64,000 bases of DNA, taken from positions 26,741 through 90,740 of the forward strand of contig JBNJGL010000001.1 in NCBI GenBank assembly GCA_051747745.1, written 5' to 3'. Under the pieces are notes generated by a model that was given only the letters and a program-made list of their open reading frames with translations, made no database searches and was not told the origin of the DNA. Shown here in pieces: positions 54,480 through 63,565 of the stretch (position 1 is the first letter of the stretch; each line of letters opens with the position of its first letter). The position numbers were made by a program, and so were the translations under genes. Source of the DNA: QPJE01 sp051747745 (GTDB lineage Bacteria > Bacillota > Halanaerobiia > Halanaerobiales > Halanaerobiaceae).

Positions 54480-56943
54480 CTGACTTTACTCCATTTCTCT
54501 CTATTTTATCACATATTTTATCAATTGATAGTTCATTTACAGGACATCCTGCAGGAAGAGACTGCAGAAAAACTCTGCCGTATTTTCTACTCATTATGCG
54601 TCTGTCAAATAAAATTATTAGACCTGTATCATTTTTTGATCTTATTAGTCTACCAAATCCCTGTCTAAATCTTATTACTGCTTTGGGTAAAGATAAATTA
54701 TAAAATGGATTTTGTCCTTTTTCTCTGAGCCGTTTTTCTTTAGCTTTATATAACGGTTCTCCCGGGACAGGAAACGGTAATTTAACCATGATTAAATATT
54801 TGAGCAGATCACCAGGTAGATCCACTCCTTCCCAGAAACTTGAAGTTCCAAAAATAACAGTATTAAAAGAAGATCTAAATTCTTCAATTATAAATTTTCT
54901 GCTCAATTCTGACTGTGGTAGAATTCTAATTCCTTTATCATTGAAATCTTCTTTTAAATTTTTATAACAGTAATCCAGCATTTTATAAGAAGTAAATAAA
55001 ACAAGAGTTGAGCCTCTGCTTTTCAAAATTAATTTTGATAAATTATTTTTTACTGTATTGAGGAAATCGCTTTTTCCAGGTTCCGGATGATTTTTCGGTA
55101 TTATTAATTCAGCCTGACTTGAATAATCAAATGGTGAATCAACCTGCAGTTCACTGCAGTCTTTTATACCTGTATTATTTTTGATATGATCAAAAGAATC
55201 AGCTACTGTTAGAGTTGCTGATGTAAAAATAATACTGTTCATTTTTTTCCACAGTAAATCAGGTAAAAATTTACCCACTTCTATTGGAGCAGATTTTTGG
55301 ACAAGCTGACTTTTTCCTCTGAAATATCCGGATTCTATCCAAAAGACATAATCTTTATCATCACTTTCTAAATTAAAATCAATTCGATTTACCAGGTCCT
55401 GAGAACGTGCAATTATAGATGTGAGTTTCATTTCATTTTCATCAAGATTGTCTTCTAGATTCAAATAAAGTTTGTCATAAATTAGCTGCAGATATCCTGA
55501 TATATTTTTTATAAATCCAGAAAGTCTTTCTCCACTTTCAAATATTTCTTTCCACTTTGAATTGTTTTTCAATTTTTCATTAACAGTAAGTTTTTCATTT
55601 TTATCTTCAATCAGCTCTGAAAGTAAATTAAAATATTGTGGATAAATATCCCTAACTTTTTGTGTTAATGGAATTATTTTTTGATCGAGCATATTCCGCA
55701 ATTGATCTTTTTCCTCTTCAATTCCAAAAAAATTAATATCTTCTCTTATAACTGCCAGCAGAGAATTTTTTTCTCCACTCAATCTGTTTAACCACTTCTC
55801 AATGAGAGCTGAATATACACTATATCCGAGGTGATCTGTTGCGATTTCTTCAATATTATGAGCTTCATCTACAATTAAATTGTTGTAGTTGGGAAGTATT
55901 CCTCTATCCACTGAACCGGTTTCCTGTTTTAATCTTGCATCAGAAAGCAGCAGATGATGATTTACAATTAAAATATCTGCTGTAAAAACTTCTTTGCGAG
56001 CATTCATAAAAAAACATTTGCTGAAAAATGGACATTTGCTTTTTAAACAGAGATCACTTTCTGAAGCAATATCCATCCAGACATCTGCTGGAAGTGGAAA
56101 TCTAATTTCAGATCTTTCTCCACTCTTGGTAGTTTCCTTCCACTGTAAAAGTTTATTAAATATTTTTTCATCAGCCGAACTATCGTCTTTATTTTTATTA
56201 AATTCATTTTCAAAATTTTTAAATTTTCTTAAACATAAATAATTGCTTCTTCCTTTTACCAAAACTGATTTAAATGAAAAAGGAAGAACCCTGTTCAGCA
56301 GAACAAGGTCTTTGTTTATTAGCTGTTCCTGTAGATTTATTGTATTTGTTGATATAACAACCCTGGCGCTATTTATATTATTCCAAAAAAGAGCAGGAAT
56401 AAGATAGGCAAAAGACTTACCTGTTCCTGTACCTGCTTCTATAAAAGAATATTTGTTATTATTAAAGGATTCAATAATTTCAGCCGCTGTCCTTAACTGC
56501 TGTTTTCTTTCGGAAAAATTGTCCAGATTAGCAGAAAGTTTACTATTTTCTTTAAAATAGGAAAGAATCTCTTCTGAATCAATCTTTTTTGTTGTTTTTG
56601 ATGTACCTGCTTCAACAACAACATATATTTCATCAGCTCTGTTGTTGATAATAGCAAATCCAACTTCTCGCTGGGCCATTCGCGAAGCAAGCCTGATATC
56701 AGCAGCTGAAGGTGTTAAATCTCCAGAAGGATGGTTATGAATAATCATTTCTCCAGCCATTAAATTATTAATTACTGCTGGAGCAGAATGACTATTACCA
56801 CGTGCCAGCACTTCAAAATCTTTTATTATATCGTTTTTTTCAGATAATTTTGCTCTAATGAATATTTCATTTCCAGAAGCATTATCAATTTCATTTTTTA
56901 TTTGTTCTTTGACATTGATTAAAAGTTCAGAGCTGGCCTCCAC
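54469..56943 (-). CDS. DinG-family helicase with N-terminal JAB (RadC-like) domain
   Basis: An 824-residue fusion. Residues 1-115 form a RadC-like JAB domain with H69, H71, S73 and D82 in HNHPSGDLTPSAAD, plus a candidate E26. The XPD/DinG-type superfamily 2 helicase follows: Walker A AGTGTGKS (170-177), four cysteines suited to a 4Fe-4S cluster (C237, C299, C304, C310), DEAH at 359-362, and a C-terminal helicase motif with GFGRLIRSKND. DinG unwinds 5'-3' and removes R-loops and other structures. The fusion adds a possible protease or scaffold function. It is 2 bases downstream of nfo, suggesting a repair link. Confidence 0.9.
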   Translation of the reverse strand: MEASSELLINVKEQIKNEIDNASGNEIFIRAKLSEKNDIIKDFEVLARGNSHSAPAVINNLMAGEMIIHNHPSGDLTPSAADIRLASRMAQREVGFAIINNRADEIYVVVEAGTSKTTKKIDSEEILSYFKENSKLSANLDNFSERKQQLRTAAEIIESFNNNKYSFIEAGTGTGKSFAYLIPALFWNNINSARVVISTNTINLQEQLINKDLVLLNRVLPFSFKSVLVKGRSNYLCLRKFKNFENEFNKNKDDSSADEKIFNKLLQWKETTKSGERSEIRFPLPADVWMDIASESDLCLKSKCPFFSKCFFMNARKEVFTADILIVNHHLLLSDARLKQETGSVDRGILPNYNNLIVDEAHNIEEIATDHLGYSVYSALIEKWLNRLSGEKNSLLAVIREDINFFGIEEEKDQLRNMLDQKIIPLTQKVRDIYPQYFNLLSELIEDKNEKLTVNEKLKNNSKWKEIFESGERLSGFIKNISGYLQLIYDKLYLNLEDNLDENEMKLTSIIARSQDLVNRIDFNLESDDKDYVFWIESGYFRGKSQLVQKSAPIEVGKFLPDLLWKKMNSIIFTSATLTVADSFDHIKNNTGIKDCSELQVDSPFDYSSQAELIIPKNHPEPGKSDFLNTVKNNLSKLILKSRGSTLVLFTSYKMLDYCYKNLKEDFNDKGIRILPQSELSRKFIIEEFRSSFNTVIFGTSSFWEGVDLPGDLLKYLIMVKLPFPVPGEPLYKAKEKRLREKGQNPFYNLSLPKAVIRFRQGFGRLIRSKNDTGLIILFDRRIMSRKYGRVFLQSLPAGCPVNELSIDKICDKIERNGVKSDEI

Positions 56944-56945
56944 CT

Positions 56946-57794
56946 TTATTCCTCCTGACTAATTTTGAGTTCTTTGAGAAGAATTACATCTTCATCAGGT
57001 CCATCATTAAACCATGGAGTTTCTAGAATAAATGGAATATCTTTTAATTTTGAATGATTAATAATATTTGCGAATCCTTTTTTTCCTATTTCTCCTTCTC
57101 CAATATGAGCATGTTCATCTTTTTTCTCTCCAAATTTATATTTGGAATCATTAACATGTATAACTTTAAGCCTATCTAACCCAAAGCTATTTTCAATATC
57201 ACTTATCATTTTTTCCAGTCCATCTTCCTGTGCAAGATTATATTCTGCAGCAAATGCATGACATGTATCAATACAGACACCCAGTTTTTCATTTTTATCA
57301 ACATTTTCAATAATTTGCTGTAACACTTCAAAACTTGAACCAATACTGCTGCCTGCACCGGCAACATTTTCCAGCAGCAGTAAAGTTTCATTATTTACTT
57401 CATTCAGTACAATATTTAATGCTTTTATTATTCTATCAATTCCATTCTTAAGTCCGTCTCCGGTATGGCTTCCTGGATGAAAGACCAGATAATCTGCACC
57501 TATTTTAGCTGATCTTTTATAATCAGTAATAAGTCCATCTACAGATTTTTCCCATAAATCCTTTTTTGGAGAAGCAGTATTAATCAGATAAGTTGCGTGA
57601 ACTACAACAGGAGATATACTGTATTTTTCCCTGTTATCTTTAAATTTAGTAATTTCATCTTCACTTAATTCTCTTGCTTTCCAGCTCCTGGGACTTTTAA
57701 CAAATATCTGCATTGAATTACAGCCTATATCCAGGGCTCTTTTTATGGATTTATCCAGTCCACCTGCAATGGATACATGCTTACCAATAATCAT
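56946..57794 (-). CDS. nfo: Endonuclease IV (AP endonuclease)
   Basis: A 282-residue TIM-barrel AP endonuclease with three zinc ions. Metal-binding motifs are in DYLVFHPGSHTG, LLLENVAGAGS, GVCIDTCHAFAAEY, VIHVNDSK and DEHAHIGEGEIG. It cleaves at abasic sites in base-excision repair. Its stop is 2 bases before the helicase-fusion start codon, so the two are probably co-transcribed; it follows pnp with a short gap. Confidence 0.95.
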   Translation of the reverse strand: MIIGKHVSIAGGLDKSIKRALDIGCNSMQIFVKSPRSWKARELSEDEITKFKDNREKYSISPVVVHATYLINTASPKKDLWEKSVDGLITDYKRSAKIGADYLVFHPGSHTGDGLKNGIDRIIKALNIVLNEVNNETLLLLENVAGAGSSIGSSFEVLQQIIENVDKNEKLGVCIDTCHAFAAEYNLAQEDGLEKMISDIENSFGLDRLKVIHVNDSKYKFGEKKDEHAHIGEGEIGKKGFANIINHSKLKDIPFILETPWFNDGPDEDVILLKELKISQEE

Positions 57795-57841
57795 TTAAAA
57801 CTCATCTCCAGTTATTTGCAGTATATTTTATTTCAGCTTGA

Positions 57842-59929
57842 TTATTTATCTTCTAATTCTTTTTTTGCATCTTTAAGAGATAAATTGATTCTGTCCTGAT
57901 TATCTATTTCAATAACTTTTACAGGAATTTCATCTCCTACAGAAAGAATATCGCCAACCTCTTTAACATGGTGATCAGCTAATTTAGAAATGTGAACTAA
58001 TCCTTCTTTGTTTGGCAGAATTTCTACAAAAGCACCAAAGTTCATAATTCTTTTTACCTTACCCTGATAGATTTTGCCAACTTCTACCTCTTCAGTTAGG
58101 CGCTCAATCATTTCTTTTGCTCTTTGTCCACCTTCCTGATCATCAGTCATAATCTTAACCAGACCGTCATCTTCGATATCTATATCGGCTCCAGTTTCAT
58201 CAATAATCTTATTGATCATCTTACCACCAGGACCAATAACAAATCTTATTTTTTCTGGATCGATGTTCATTGTTATAATTGCAGGTGCATTTGCGGATAA
58301 CTCTGGACGAGGTTCAGGAATAACCTCCAGCATTTTATCCATAATATGCATTCTACCTTTTTTGGCTTTATTTAATGCCTCTTCTAAAACATCATATGAT
58401 AGACCTTTAAGCTTCATATCCATCTGCAGAGCTGTAACACCATCTTTGGTACCAGCAACTTTAAAGTCCATATCACCATGGAAATCTTCAAAACCCTGAA
58501 TATCAGATAAAACAACTATCTCATCATCTTTTTTCATTAGACCCATAGCTATACCTGCAACTGGTGCTTTAATTGGTACTCCAGCAGCCATTAATGCTAA
58601 ACTACTACCACAGATACTTGCCTGAGAAGAAGAACCATTTGATTCTAAGACTTCAGATACAATTCTAATTGTATATGGAAAATCTTCTTCAGGTGGAATA
58701 ACAGGTAATAGGGCTTTTTCTCCCAGTGTACCATGTCCAATTTCTCTTCTACCCGGTGAACGCATTGGAGAAGTTTCACCAACACAGAAAGATGGGAAAT
58801 TATAGTGGTGCATATAACGCTTAGTTTCCTTTTCTCCCAGACCAAATAAAATCTGCTCATCTCTGGCAGAGCCTAAAGTTAAAACACTTAATGCCTGAGT
58901 TTCACCTCTGGTAAAAATTCCTGATCCATGAGCTCTAGGTACAAAATCAACTTCTGCCCAGATAGGTCTAACCTCATCATAATCTCTACCATCAGGACGA
59001 ATACCATCTTCAATGATTAAACTCTTAACAGATTTTTTGAGCATTTTTTCAAATGCCAGTCCAAGCTGCCCCTGAATATCTTCGTCTTCTTCTGGATTTA
59101 TTTTTTCTTTCAATTCAGCTTTAAGCTCATCTAAACGTTTATTACGAGACTGCTTATCCTGAATTTGAATTGCCTCTTTCATTACACCTTCAAGGATTTC
59201 ATCTACCTGTTCCTGAATTTCCTGATCTACAGTTGGAGATTCAAAAGGAACTTTTTCTTTTCCAGCTTCTACTCTCATTTCTTCCTGAAGAGCAATAATC
59301 TTTTTAATTTCAGCATGAGCAATTTTCATCGCCTCTAAAATTTTAGCTTCACTTACTTCATTAGCACTGGCTTCAACCATCATAATTGCATCTTTACTTC
59401 CAGCAACTACCAGATCAAGATCACTATTTTCTCTTTCTTCTTCATCTGGATTTATGATGATTTCTCCATCTATTATTCCTACTTTAACTCCACCGATTGG
59501 ACCGGCGAAAGGAATGTCAGATAAAGTTAATGCTGCAGAAGCACCATTTAAGGCAGCTACTTCAGGATCATGATCATCATCAACAGATAAAATTGTAGCA
59601 ACTATCTGTACATCCTGTCTGTAACCATCTGGAAACAGTGGTCTTATTGATCTGTCAATAACTCTGGCAGCAAGTGTTGCCTCATCTCTTGGTCTACCTT
59701 CTCTTCTTAAAACACCACCAGGAATTTGTCCGATCGCATAAACTCTTTCCTCATAGTTAACCATTAGTGGGAAATAATTCATTCCTGGTCTTGGATCATC
59801 CATAGTTGCTGTAACTAAAACCTGAGTATCTCCACAGCGAACTACTACTGAACCATTGGCCTGTTTAGCCAGTTTACCGGTTGAAAAATTAAACTTATCT
59901 CCGGCAAAATCCATTGTCCATTCTTTCAT
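57842..59929 (-). CDS. pnp: Polyribonucleotide nucleotidyltransferase (PNPase)
   Basis: A 695-residue phosphorolytic 3'-5' exonuclease. It has two RNase PH domains (about 10-215 and 310-535; the second with SPMRSPGRREIGHG and GDMDFKVAGT), a linker helix, a KH domain (about 550-610, FVIGPGGKMI) and an S1 domain (about 620-690, GKIYQGKVKRIMNFGAFVEI). ATG at 59929 follows GGAGG. rpsO precedes it with a terminator in between, the same order as in most bacteria. Confidence 0.98.
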   Translation of the reverse strand: MKEWTMDFAGDKFNFSTGKLAKQANGSVVVRCGDTQVLVTATMDDPRPGMNYFPLMVNYEERVYAIGQIPGGVLRREGRPRDEATLAARVIDRSIRPLFPDGYRQDVQIVATILSVDDDHDPEVAALNGASAALTLSDIPFAGPIGGVKVGIIDGEIIINPDEEERENSDLDLVVAGSKDAIMMVEASANEVSEAKILEAMKIAHAEIKKIIALQEEMRVEAGKEKVPFESPTVDQEIQEQVDEILEGVMKEAIQIQDKQSRNKRLDELKAELKEKINPEEDEDIQGQLGLAFEKMLKKSVKSLIIEDGIRPDGRDYDEVRPIWAEVDFVPRAHGSGIFTRGETQALSVLTLGSARDEQILFGLGEKETKRYMHHYNFPSFCVGETSPMRSPGRREIGHGTLGEKALLPVIPPEEDFPYTIRIVSEVLESNGSSSQASICGSSLALMAAGVPIKAPVAGIAMGLMKKDDEIVVLSDIQGFEDFHGDMDFKVAGTKDGVTALQMDMKLKGLSYDVLEEALNKAKKGRMHIMDKMLEVIPEPRPELSANAPAIITMNIDPEKIRFVIGPGGKMINKIIDETGADIDIEDDGLVKIMTDDQEGGQRAKEMIERLTEEVEVGKIYQGKVKRIMNFGAFVEILPNKEGLVHISKLADHHVKEVGDILSVGDEIPVKVIEIDNQDRINLSLKDAKKELEDK

Positions 59930-59973
59930 ATTTTTGCCTCCTTATTTTGCTAAATAAAATTATCTCTATTAAA

Positions 59974-60003
59974 TTAAAGAGCGGGAGTCCCCCGCTCTTT
60001 AAA
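59974..60003 (-). terminator. Terminator between rpsO and pnp
   Basis: On the minus strand AAAGAGCGGG-GGACT-CCCGCTCTTT, a 10-bp perfect stem followed by AATTTAAT. The U tract is weak, allowing partial read-through to pnp. Confidence 0.8.
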
Positions 60004-60012
60004 AATTCGTTA

Positions 60013-60279
60013 TTATCTACGAATACCAAGTTTTTCAATTAAATTACGATAACGTTCTATATCATTATTCTGAAGATATCTTAATAATTTCCTTCTCTTT
60101 CCAACCATTTTCAAAAGACCTCGGCGAGAGTGAAAATCACTTTTATGTTCTTTCAAATGATCGGTTAGTTGAAAAATCCTTTTTGTAAGCAGTGCAACCT
60201 GAACTTCCGGTGAACCAGTGTCACCTTCTTCTCTCTGATACTCTTCAATAACAGACTGTTTTTCTTCTTTACTTAACAT
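60013..60279 (-). CDS. rpsO: 30S ribosomal protein S15
   Basis: An 88-residue S15 with the invariant DTGSPEVQVALLT and the basic HSRRGLLKMVGKRRKLLRYL that binds the 16S three-way junction. An upstream extension of 24 codons is open, but AGGAGGTG lies eight bases before the ATG at 60279, and MLSKEEKQ is the family start. The leader (60280-60369) probably folds, and autoregulation by S15 is common. Confidence 0.98.
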   Translation of the reverse strand: MLSKEEKQSVIEEYQREEGDTGSPEVQVALLTKRIFQLTDHLKEHKSDFHSRRGLLKMVGKRRKLLRYLQNNDIERYRNLIEKLGIRR

Positions 60280-60369
60280 TAAAAATTCACCTCCTGAATT
60301 ATTTATAAACCATAAGCCAAGAAATACGTTGGAGGTACGTATACCTAGCAAACGGTAAATTAAACTTTC
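60280..60369 (-). ncRNA. Candidate structured leader of rpsO
   Basis: The leader, of about 90 bases, contains a small hairpin AGGTA-TACG-TACCT and flanking sequences (GCTAGG and CTTGGC) able to pair across it with G-U pairs, which would give a junction-like fold near the ribosome-binding site. S15 leaders that bind S15 are known in other Firmicutes. The fold here is my reading and not a model match. Confidence 0.4.
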
Positions 60370-60375
60370 TTTACT

Positions 60376-60404
60376 ATTTTAACACAAAAGATTTATTGTG
60401 TAAA
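60376..60404 (-). promoter_or_regulatory. Promoter of rpsO
   Basis: On the minus strand TTTACA (60404-60399), a 17-base spacer and TAAAAT (60381-60376). It overlaps the last codons of ribF. The spacer holds ACACAA and TTGTGT as a 6-bp inverted repeat. Confidence 0.65.
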
Positions 60405-61302
60405 GAATATCCCTTTTCATCTGTTTAATTAAATCTTCCTGAGAATCAAATTTAATTTCGGGCCTGATAAATTCCACAAAATCAGCACAGATTCTTTTTT
60501 CATAAATTGTATCATTAAAATCAATAATATTTATTTCAAAATTTATCTTTTTATCATCAAATGTTGGATTAAATCCTAAATTTGCAGCTCCTACATAAGT
60601 ATTGTCATTTAAATAAACCTTTACTGCATAAACACCTGCCGGGGGAAGAGAATAATTTGTTTCAAGAGAAATATTAGCAGTTGGGACTCCCATTTTTCTG
60701 CCTCTCTTTTTTCCGTGTTTTACTTTTCCACATATTTGATAAGAGCGGCCGAGTAAATTTTCAGCTTCTTTTAAATTTCCTTTTTGGATTAATTTTCTTA
60801 TTCTAGTGCTGGAGATTCTATCATCATTGGCATTAAGCTGAGATATTATCTTTGTTTTAAAATTATATATTTCACCCATTTTTTTTAAGACTTCAACATT
60901 TCCTCTGTTCTGATGACCGAAACGAAAATCATCGCCGACAACAACACAGGAAACATTTAATTTATTAACTAAAATTTCTTCTATAAAATCTTTAACTTCC
61001 ATCTGTGCAAACTCAGGTGTAAATTTCTGTTCAAAATAATAGTCTACATTCAATTTTTTTAGAACAGTTATTTTTTGTTCTCTAGAAATTATAGCAGGGG
61101 GTGTCTTTTGGCCGGCAATTATTTTCAGGGGATGAGGATAAAACGAAAGAACACCTGAAACACCACTGATCAATTTCGCATTTTCGACAGTTTTTTTAAT
61201 GATCAATTGATGGCCTTTGTGAAGTCCATCAAAAGCACCTATAGCCAGACATGTATTTTTTTTATTATAATTTTCAAAATTATGATTGGTAATAACTTTC
61301 AT
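60379..61302 (-). CDS. ribF: Bifunctional riboflavin kinase/FMN adenylyltransferase
   Basis: A 307-residue two-domain enzyme. The N-terminal FAD synthetase nucleotidyltransferase domain (about 1-180) has GAFDGLHKGHQLII and the closing ISSTRIRKLI. The C-terminal riboflavin kinase domain (about 185-305) has GKVKHGKKRGRKMGVPTANI. It makes FMN and FAD. Placed between truB and rpsO as in many bacteria. Confidence 0.96.
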   Translation of the reverse strand: MKVITNHNFENYNKKNTCLAIGAFDGLHKGHQLIIKKTVENAKLISGVSGVLSFYPHPLKIIAGQKTPPAIISREQKITVLKKLNVDYYFEQKFTPEFAQMEVKDFIEEILVNKLNVSCVVVGDDFRFGHQNRGNVEVLKKMGEIYNFKTKIISQLNANDDRISSTRIRKLIQKGNLKEAENLLGRSYQICGKVKHGKKRGRKMGVPTANISLETNYSLPPAGVYAVKVYLNDNTYVGAANLGFNPTFDDKKINFEINIIDFNDTIYEKRICADFVEFIRPEIKFDSQEDLIKQMKRDILYTINLLC

Positions 61303-61337
61303 TGAATATCCTCCAAAAGTAACTATAAAATTTATCT

Positions 61338-62234
61338 TTATACAAATACTTTTTCTGGTTGATAGATTAACATATCATCCTTATAAATTTTTTTGCTGAT
61401 AGATATAAATTCACCAGCAGAAGAAAAAACCAGCAGGTAGTCATCAATTTCTAAGTCTGCAGGCAGTTTTAAAAAATCTCCACTGCATAAATAATTTCCA
61501 TTTACAGCTTTACTGTAAACTGAGTGGTCAATAATTGCTCTGGGAAAATCAAGAGGAGAATAAATAGGTTCTAAAACATTATTTGTTTTATTTAGTTCAG
61601 ATATTATATGAGAATCTGAAATATTAAATTTACCTGATTGTGTTCTCAAAAGAAAAGTCATTGTTGCAGATGTGTTTAAACTCTTTCCTATATCCCTGAC
61701 AAGTGATCTAATGTAACAGCCTCTGGAAACTTCTACTTTAAAGCGAATAATTGGTAATGAAAGATTAATAATTTCTATATCAAAAATTTCAATTTTTCTT
61801 GATTTCCTATTTACATTGATACCTTTTCTGGCCAGATGATATAATCTCTGTCCATTATGGTGAACTGCAGAAAACATTGGTGGAATCTGTTCGTGTTCTC
61901 CTATTAGTCCGGCAAAAAATTCTTCAACTTCTGCTCTGCTTAAATGATTCCATTTCAAATCTTCCTTTATTACTTTTCCTTCCAGATCCAGAGAATCAGT
62001 CTGATAACCGAGCTCCATTTCACAAATATAAGTTTTTCTGCTGTCATCAAGATATGGAATTATTTTAGTTGCTTTCCCCAGACAAACACCGAGCACACCG
62101 GCTGCTGCTGGATCCAGAGTTCCCGTGTGGCCGACTTTCCTCTGATTAAATGATTTTTTTATAATTCGTATTACTGAAAAAGAAGTCATTCCAGGTGGTT
62201 TCAAAATATTTAATACTCCACTGCTTTTAGACAT
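61338..62234 (-). CDS. truB: tRNA pseudouridine(55) synthase TruB
   Basis: A 298-residue pseudouridine synthase. The catalytic Asp is in GHTGTLDPAAAGVL; LNILKPPGMTSF begins the protein, and a typical RNA-binding tail with PUA-like elements follows. It modifies U55 of the tRNA T-loop. The start overlaps the end of nrnA by 8 bases, so it is coupled. Neighbours ribF and nrnA-rbfA-infB match the usual order. Confidence 0.96.
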   Translation of the reverse strand: MSKSSGVLNILKPPGMTSFSVIRIIKKSFNQRKVGHTGTLDPAAAGVLGVCLGKATKIIPYLDDSRKTYICEMELGYQTDSLDLEGKVIKEDLKWNHLSRAEVEEFFAGLIGEHEQIPPMFSAVHHNGQRLYHLARKGINVNRKSRKIEIFDIEIINLSLPIIRFKVEVSRGCYIRSLVRDIGKSLNTSATMTFLLRTQSGKFNISDSHIISELNKTNNVLEPIYSPLDFPRAIIDHSVYSKAVNGNYLCSGDFLKLPADLEIDDYLLVFSSAGEFISISKKIYKDDMLIYQPEKVFV

Positions 62235-63192
62235 ATTTTTCAGCTGCTTTGATTACTTTATTAATGGCAATTTCAAGTGGGCTGTTAATTTCAGCACCAG
62301 CAGCACGGGCATGGCCACCACCATTAAATTCTGCCGCAAGTTTGTTTACTTCAGCATAATAATTTGAACGGAAACTTACCTTGGTACTTTTTGACTTTTC
62401 TGCACTAAAAAATATTCCTATTTCTACCCCTTTAATATCTCTTGCATAGTTAACCAGACCTTCTGTGTAATCTGTTCCTGCTTCAGCAATCATCGAGTGA
62501 TCTACATACAGCCAGGCAATCTTGCCATTATCAGCAAGGGTAAGTGTTGATAATGCGAGACCTTTAAGCAGAAGAGATTCATAAGAATAAGAACCAAAAA
62601 GTTCTTTGTTAATCCTGTAGATATCAACTCCACTATCTACCAAATCAGCCAGTATTCTTAATACATCTGAACTGGTGTTTTCATATCTTAAAGATCCAGT
62701 ATCGGAAATAATTGCAGCAGCAAGCGCATTTCCTATTTCAGTGTTTTTTACCTCTGCATTGATAAATTCTGCCAGCTCATATATCATTTCACCGACAGCT
62801 GCTTTTTCTGAATTAACAAAATTTATATCTGCAAAATTTGTGTTATCTGCATGATGGTCAATGTTAATTGTTAAATCAGCTTTTTTGAATATTTTTTCTT
62901 TTAATGCAACCCTGTCCAGTGTTCCAGAATCCAGTGCAATTACAGTAAAATTATCAGCATTCAGAAAATCATCACTGAAAAGTTCTTTTTCTTCTACTTC
63001 TAAAAAAGAAAAGGGTGCCAGAGATTTATCATTGAGAAAAGCTCTGGCATTTTTGTTCTTTTTTCTCAGAATTCTGGTTAATGCAACAACAGATCCAACA
63101 CTATCACCATCAGGATCTACATGTCCGGTAATAATAAAATTCTGATTTTCATTTACTTTTTCTGCAATTTCTTTCCATTTATTTTTCATCAT
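62227..63192 (-). CDS. nrnA: DHH-family oligoribonuclease / pAp phosphatase NrnA
   Basis: A 321-residue DHH phosphoesterase. The signature motifs are TGHVDPDGDSVGS, a single D in ALDSGTLDRV, the DHH in NIDHHADNTNF, and the C-terminal GGGHARAAGAEI of the DHHA1 domain. NrnA degrades very short RNAs and converts pAp to AMP. It overlaps rbfA by 14 bases and truB by 8, so all three are coupled. Confidence 0.95.
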   Translation of the reverse strand: MMKNKWKEIAEKVNENQNFIITGHVDPDGDSVGSVVALTRILRKKNKNARAFLNDKSLAPFSFLEVEEKELFSDDFLNADNFTVIALDSGTLDRVALKEKIFKKADLTINIDHHADNTNFADINFVNSEKAAVGEMIYELAEFINAEVKNTEIGNALAAAIISDTGSLRYENTSSDVLRILADLVDSGVDIYRINKELFGSYSYESLLLKGLALSTLTLADNGKIAWLYVDHSMIAEAGTDYTEGLVNYARDIKGVEIGIFFSAEKSKSTKVSFRSNYYAEVNKLAAEFNGGGHARAAGAEINSPLEIAINKVIKAAEKYV

Positions 63193-63553
63193 TGGGCTCC
63201 CTGATTTCTCCCTGTTCTTTTAAGTCATCGATAATTTTGGAAATATGAACACCATGTTCTATAGAATTATCATATCTAAAAAGCAGTTCAGGAGTGTGAT
63301 AAATTGTAACTCTTTCTCCAACAAGTTTTCTAATAAAACCGGTTGCTTTATCAAGGCCTTCCATTGTTTCTTCTTTTTCTTTTTCAGAACCATAAACACT
63401 GACAAACACTTTTGCCTGTCTTAAGTCTCCAGTAACTTCAACATCTGTAACAGAAACAAATCCAATTCTGGGATCTTTCATTTCCCGCAAAATTATCTGA
63501 CTTATTTCTTTTTTAAGAAGTTCTCCAACTCTAGTAGCTCTATTTTTTGCCAT
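63179..63553 (-). CDS. rbfA: 30S ribosome-binding factor RbfA
   Basis: A 124-residue KH-fold ribosome assembly factor. The sequence shows the RbfA segments RVGELLKKEISQIILREMKDPR, shortened here to the part GELLKKEISQIILREMKD, and VTDVEVTGDLRQAKVFVSV. It helps mature the 16S 5' end. It follows infB by 12 bases and overlaps nrnA, in the common infB-rbfA-nrnA-truB order. Confidence 0.96.
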   Translation of the reverse strand: MAKNRATRVGELLKKEISQIILREMKDPRIGFVSVTDVEVTGDLRQAKVFVSVYGSEKEKEETMEGLDKATGFIRKLVGERVTIYHTPELLFRYDNSIEHGVHISKIIDDLKEQGEIREPNDEK

Positions 63554-63565
63554 AATTTTTCACCT

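Noticed and set aside
60382..60401. ACACAA-N8-TTGTGT as a Rex operator
   Set aside because: The arms do not match the TTGTGAA...TTCACAA Rex consensus, and the site is in a ribosomal protein promoter.
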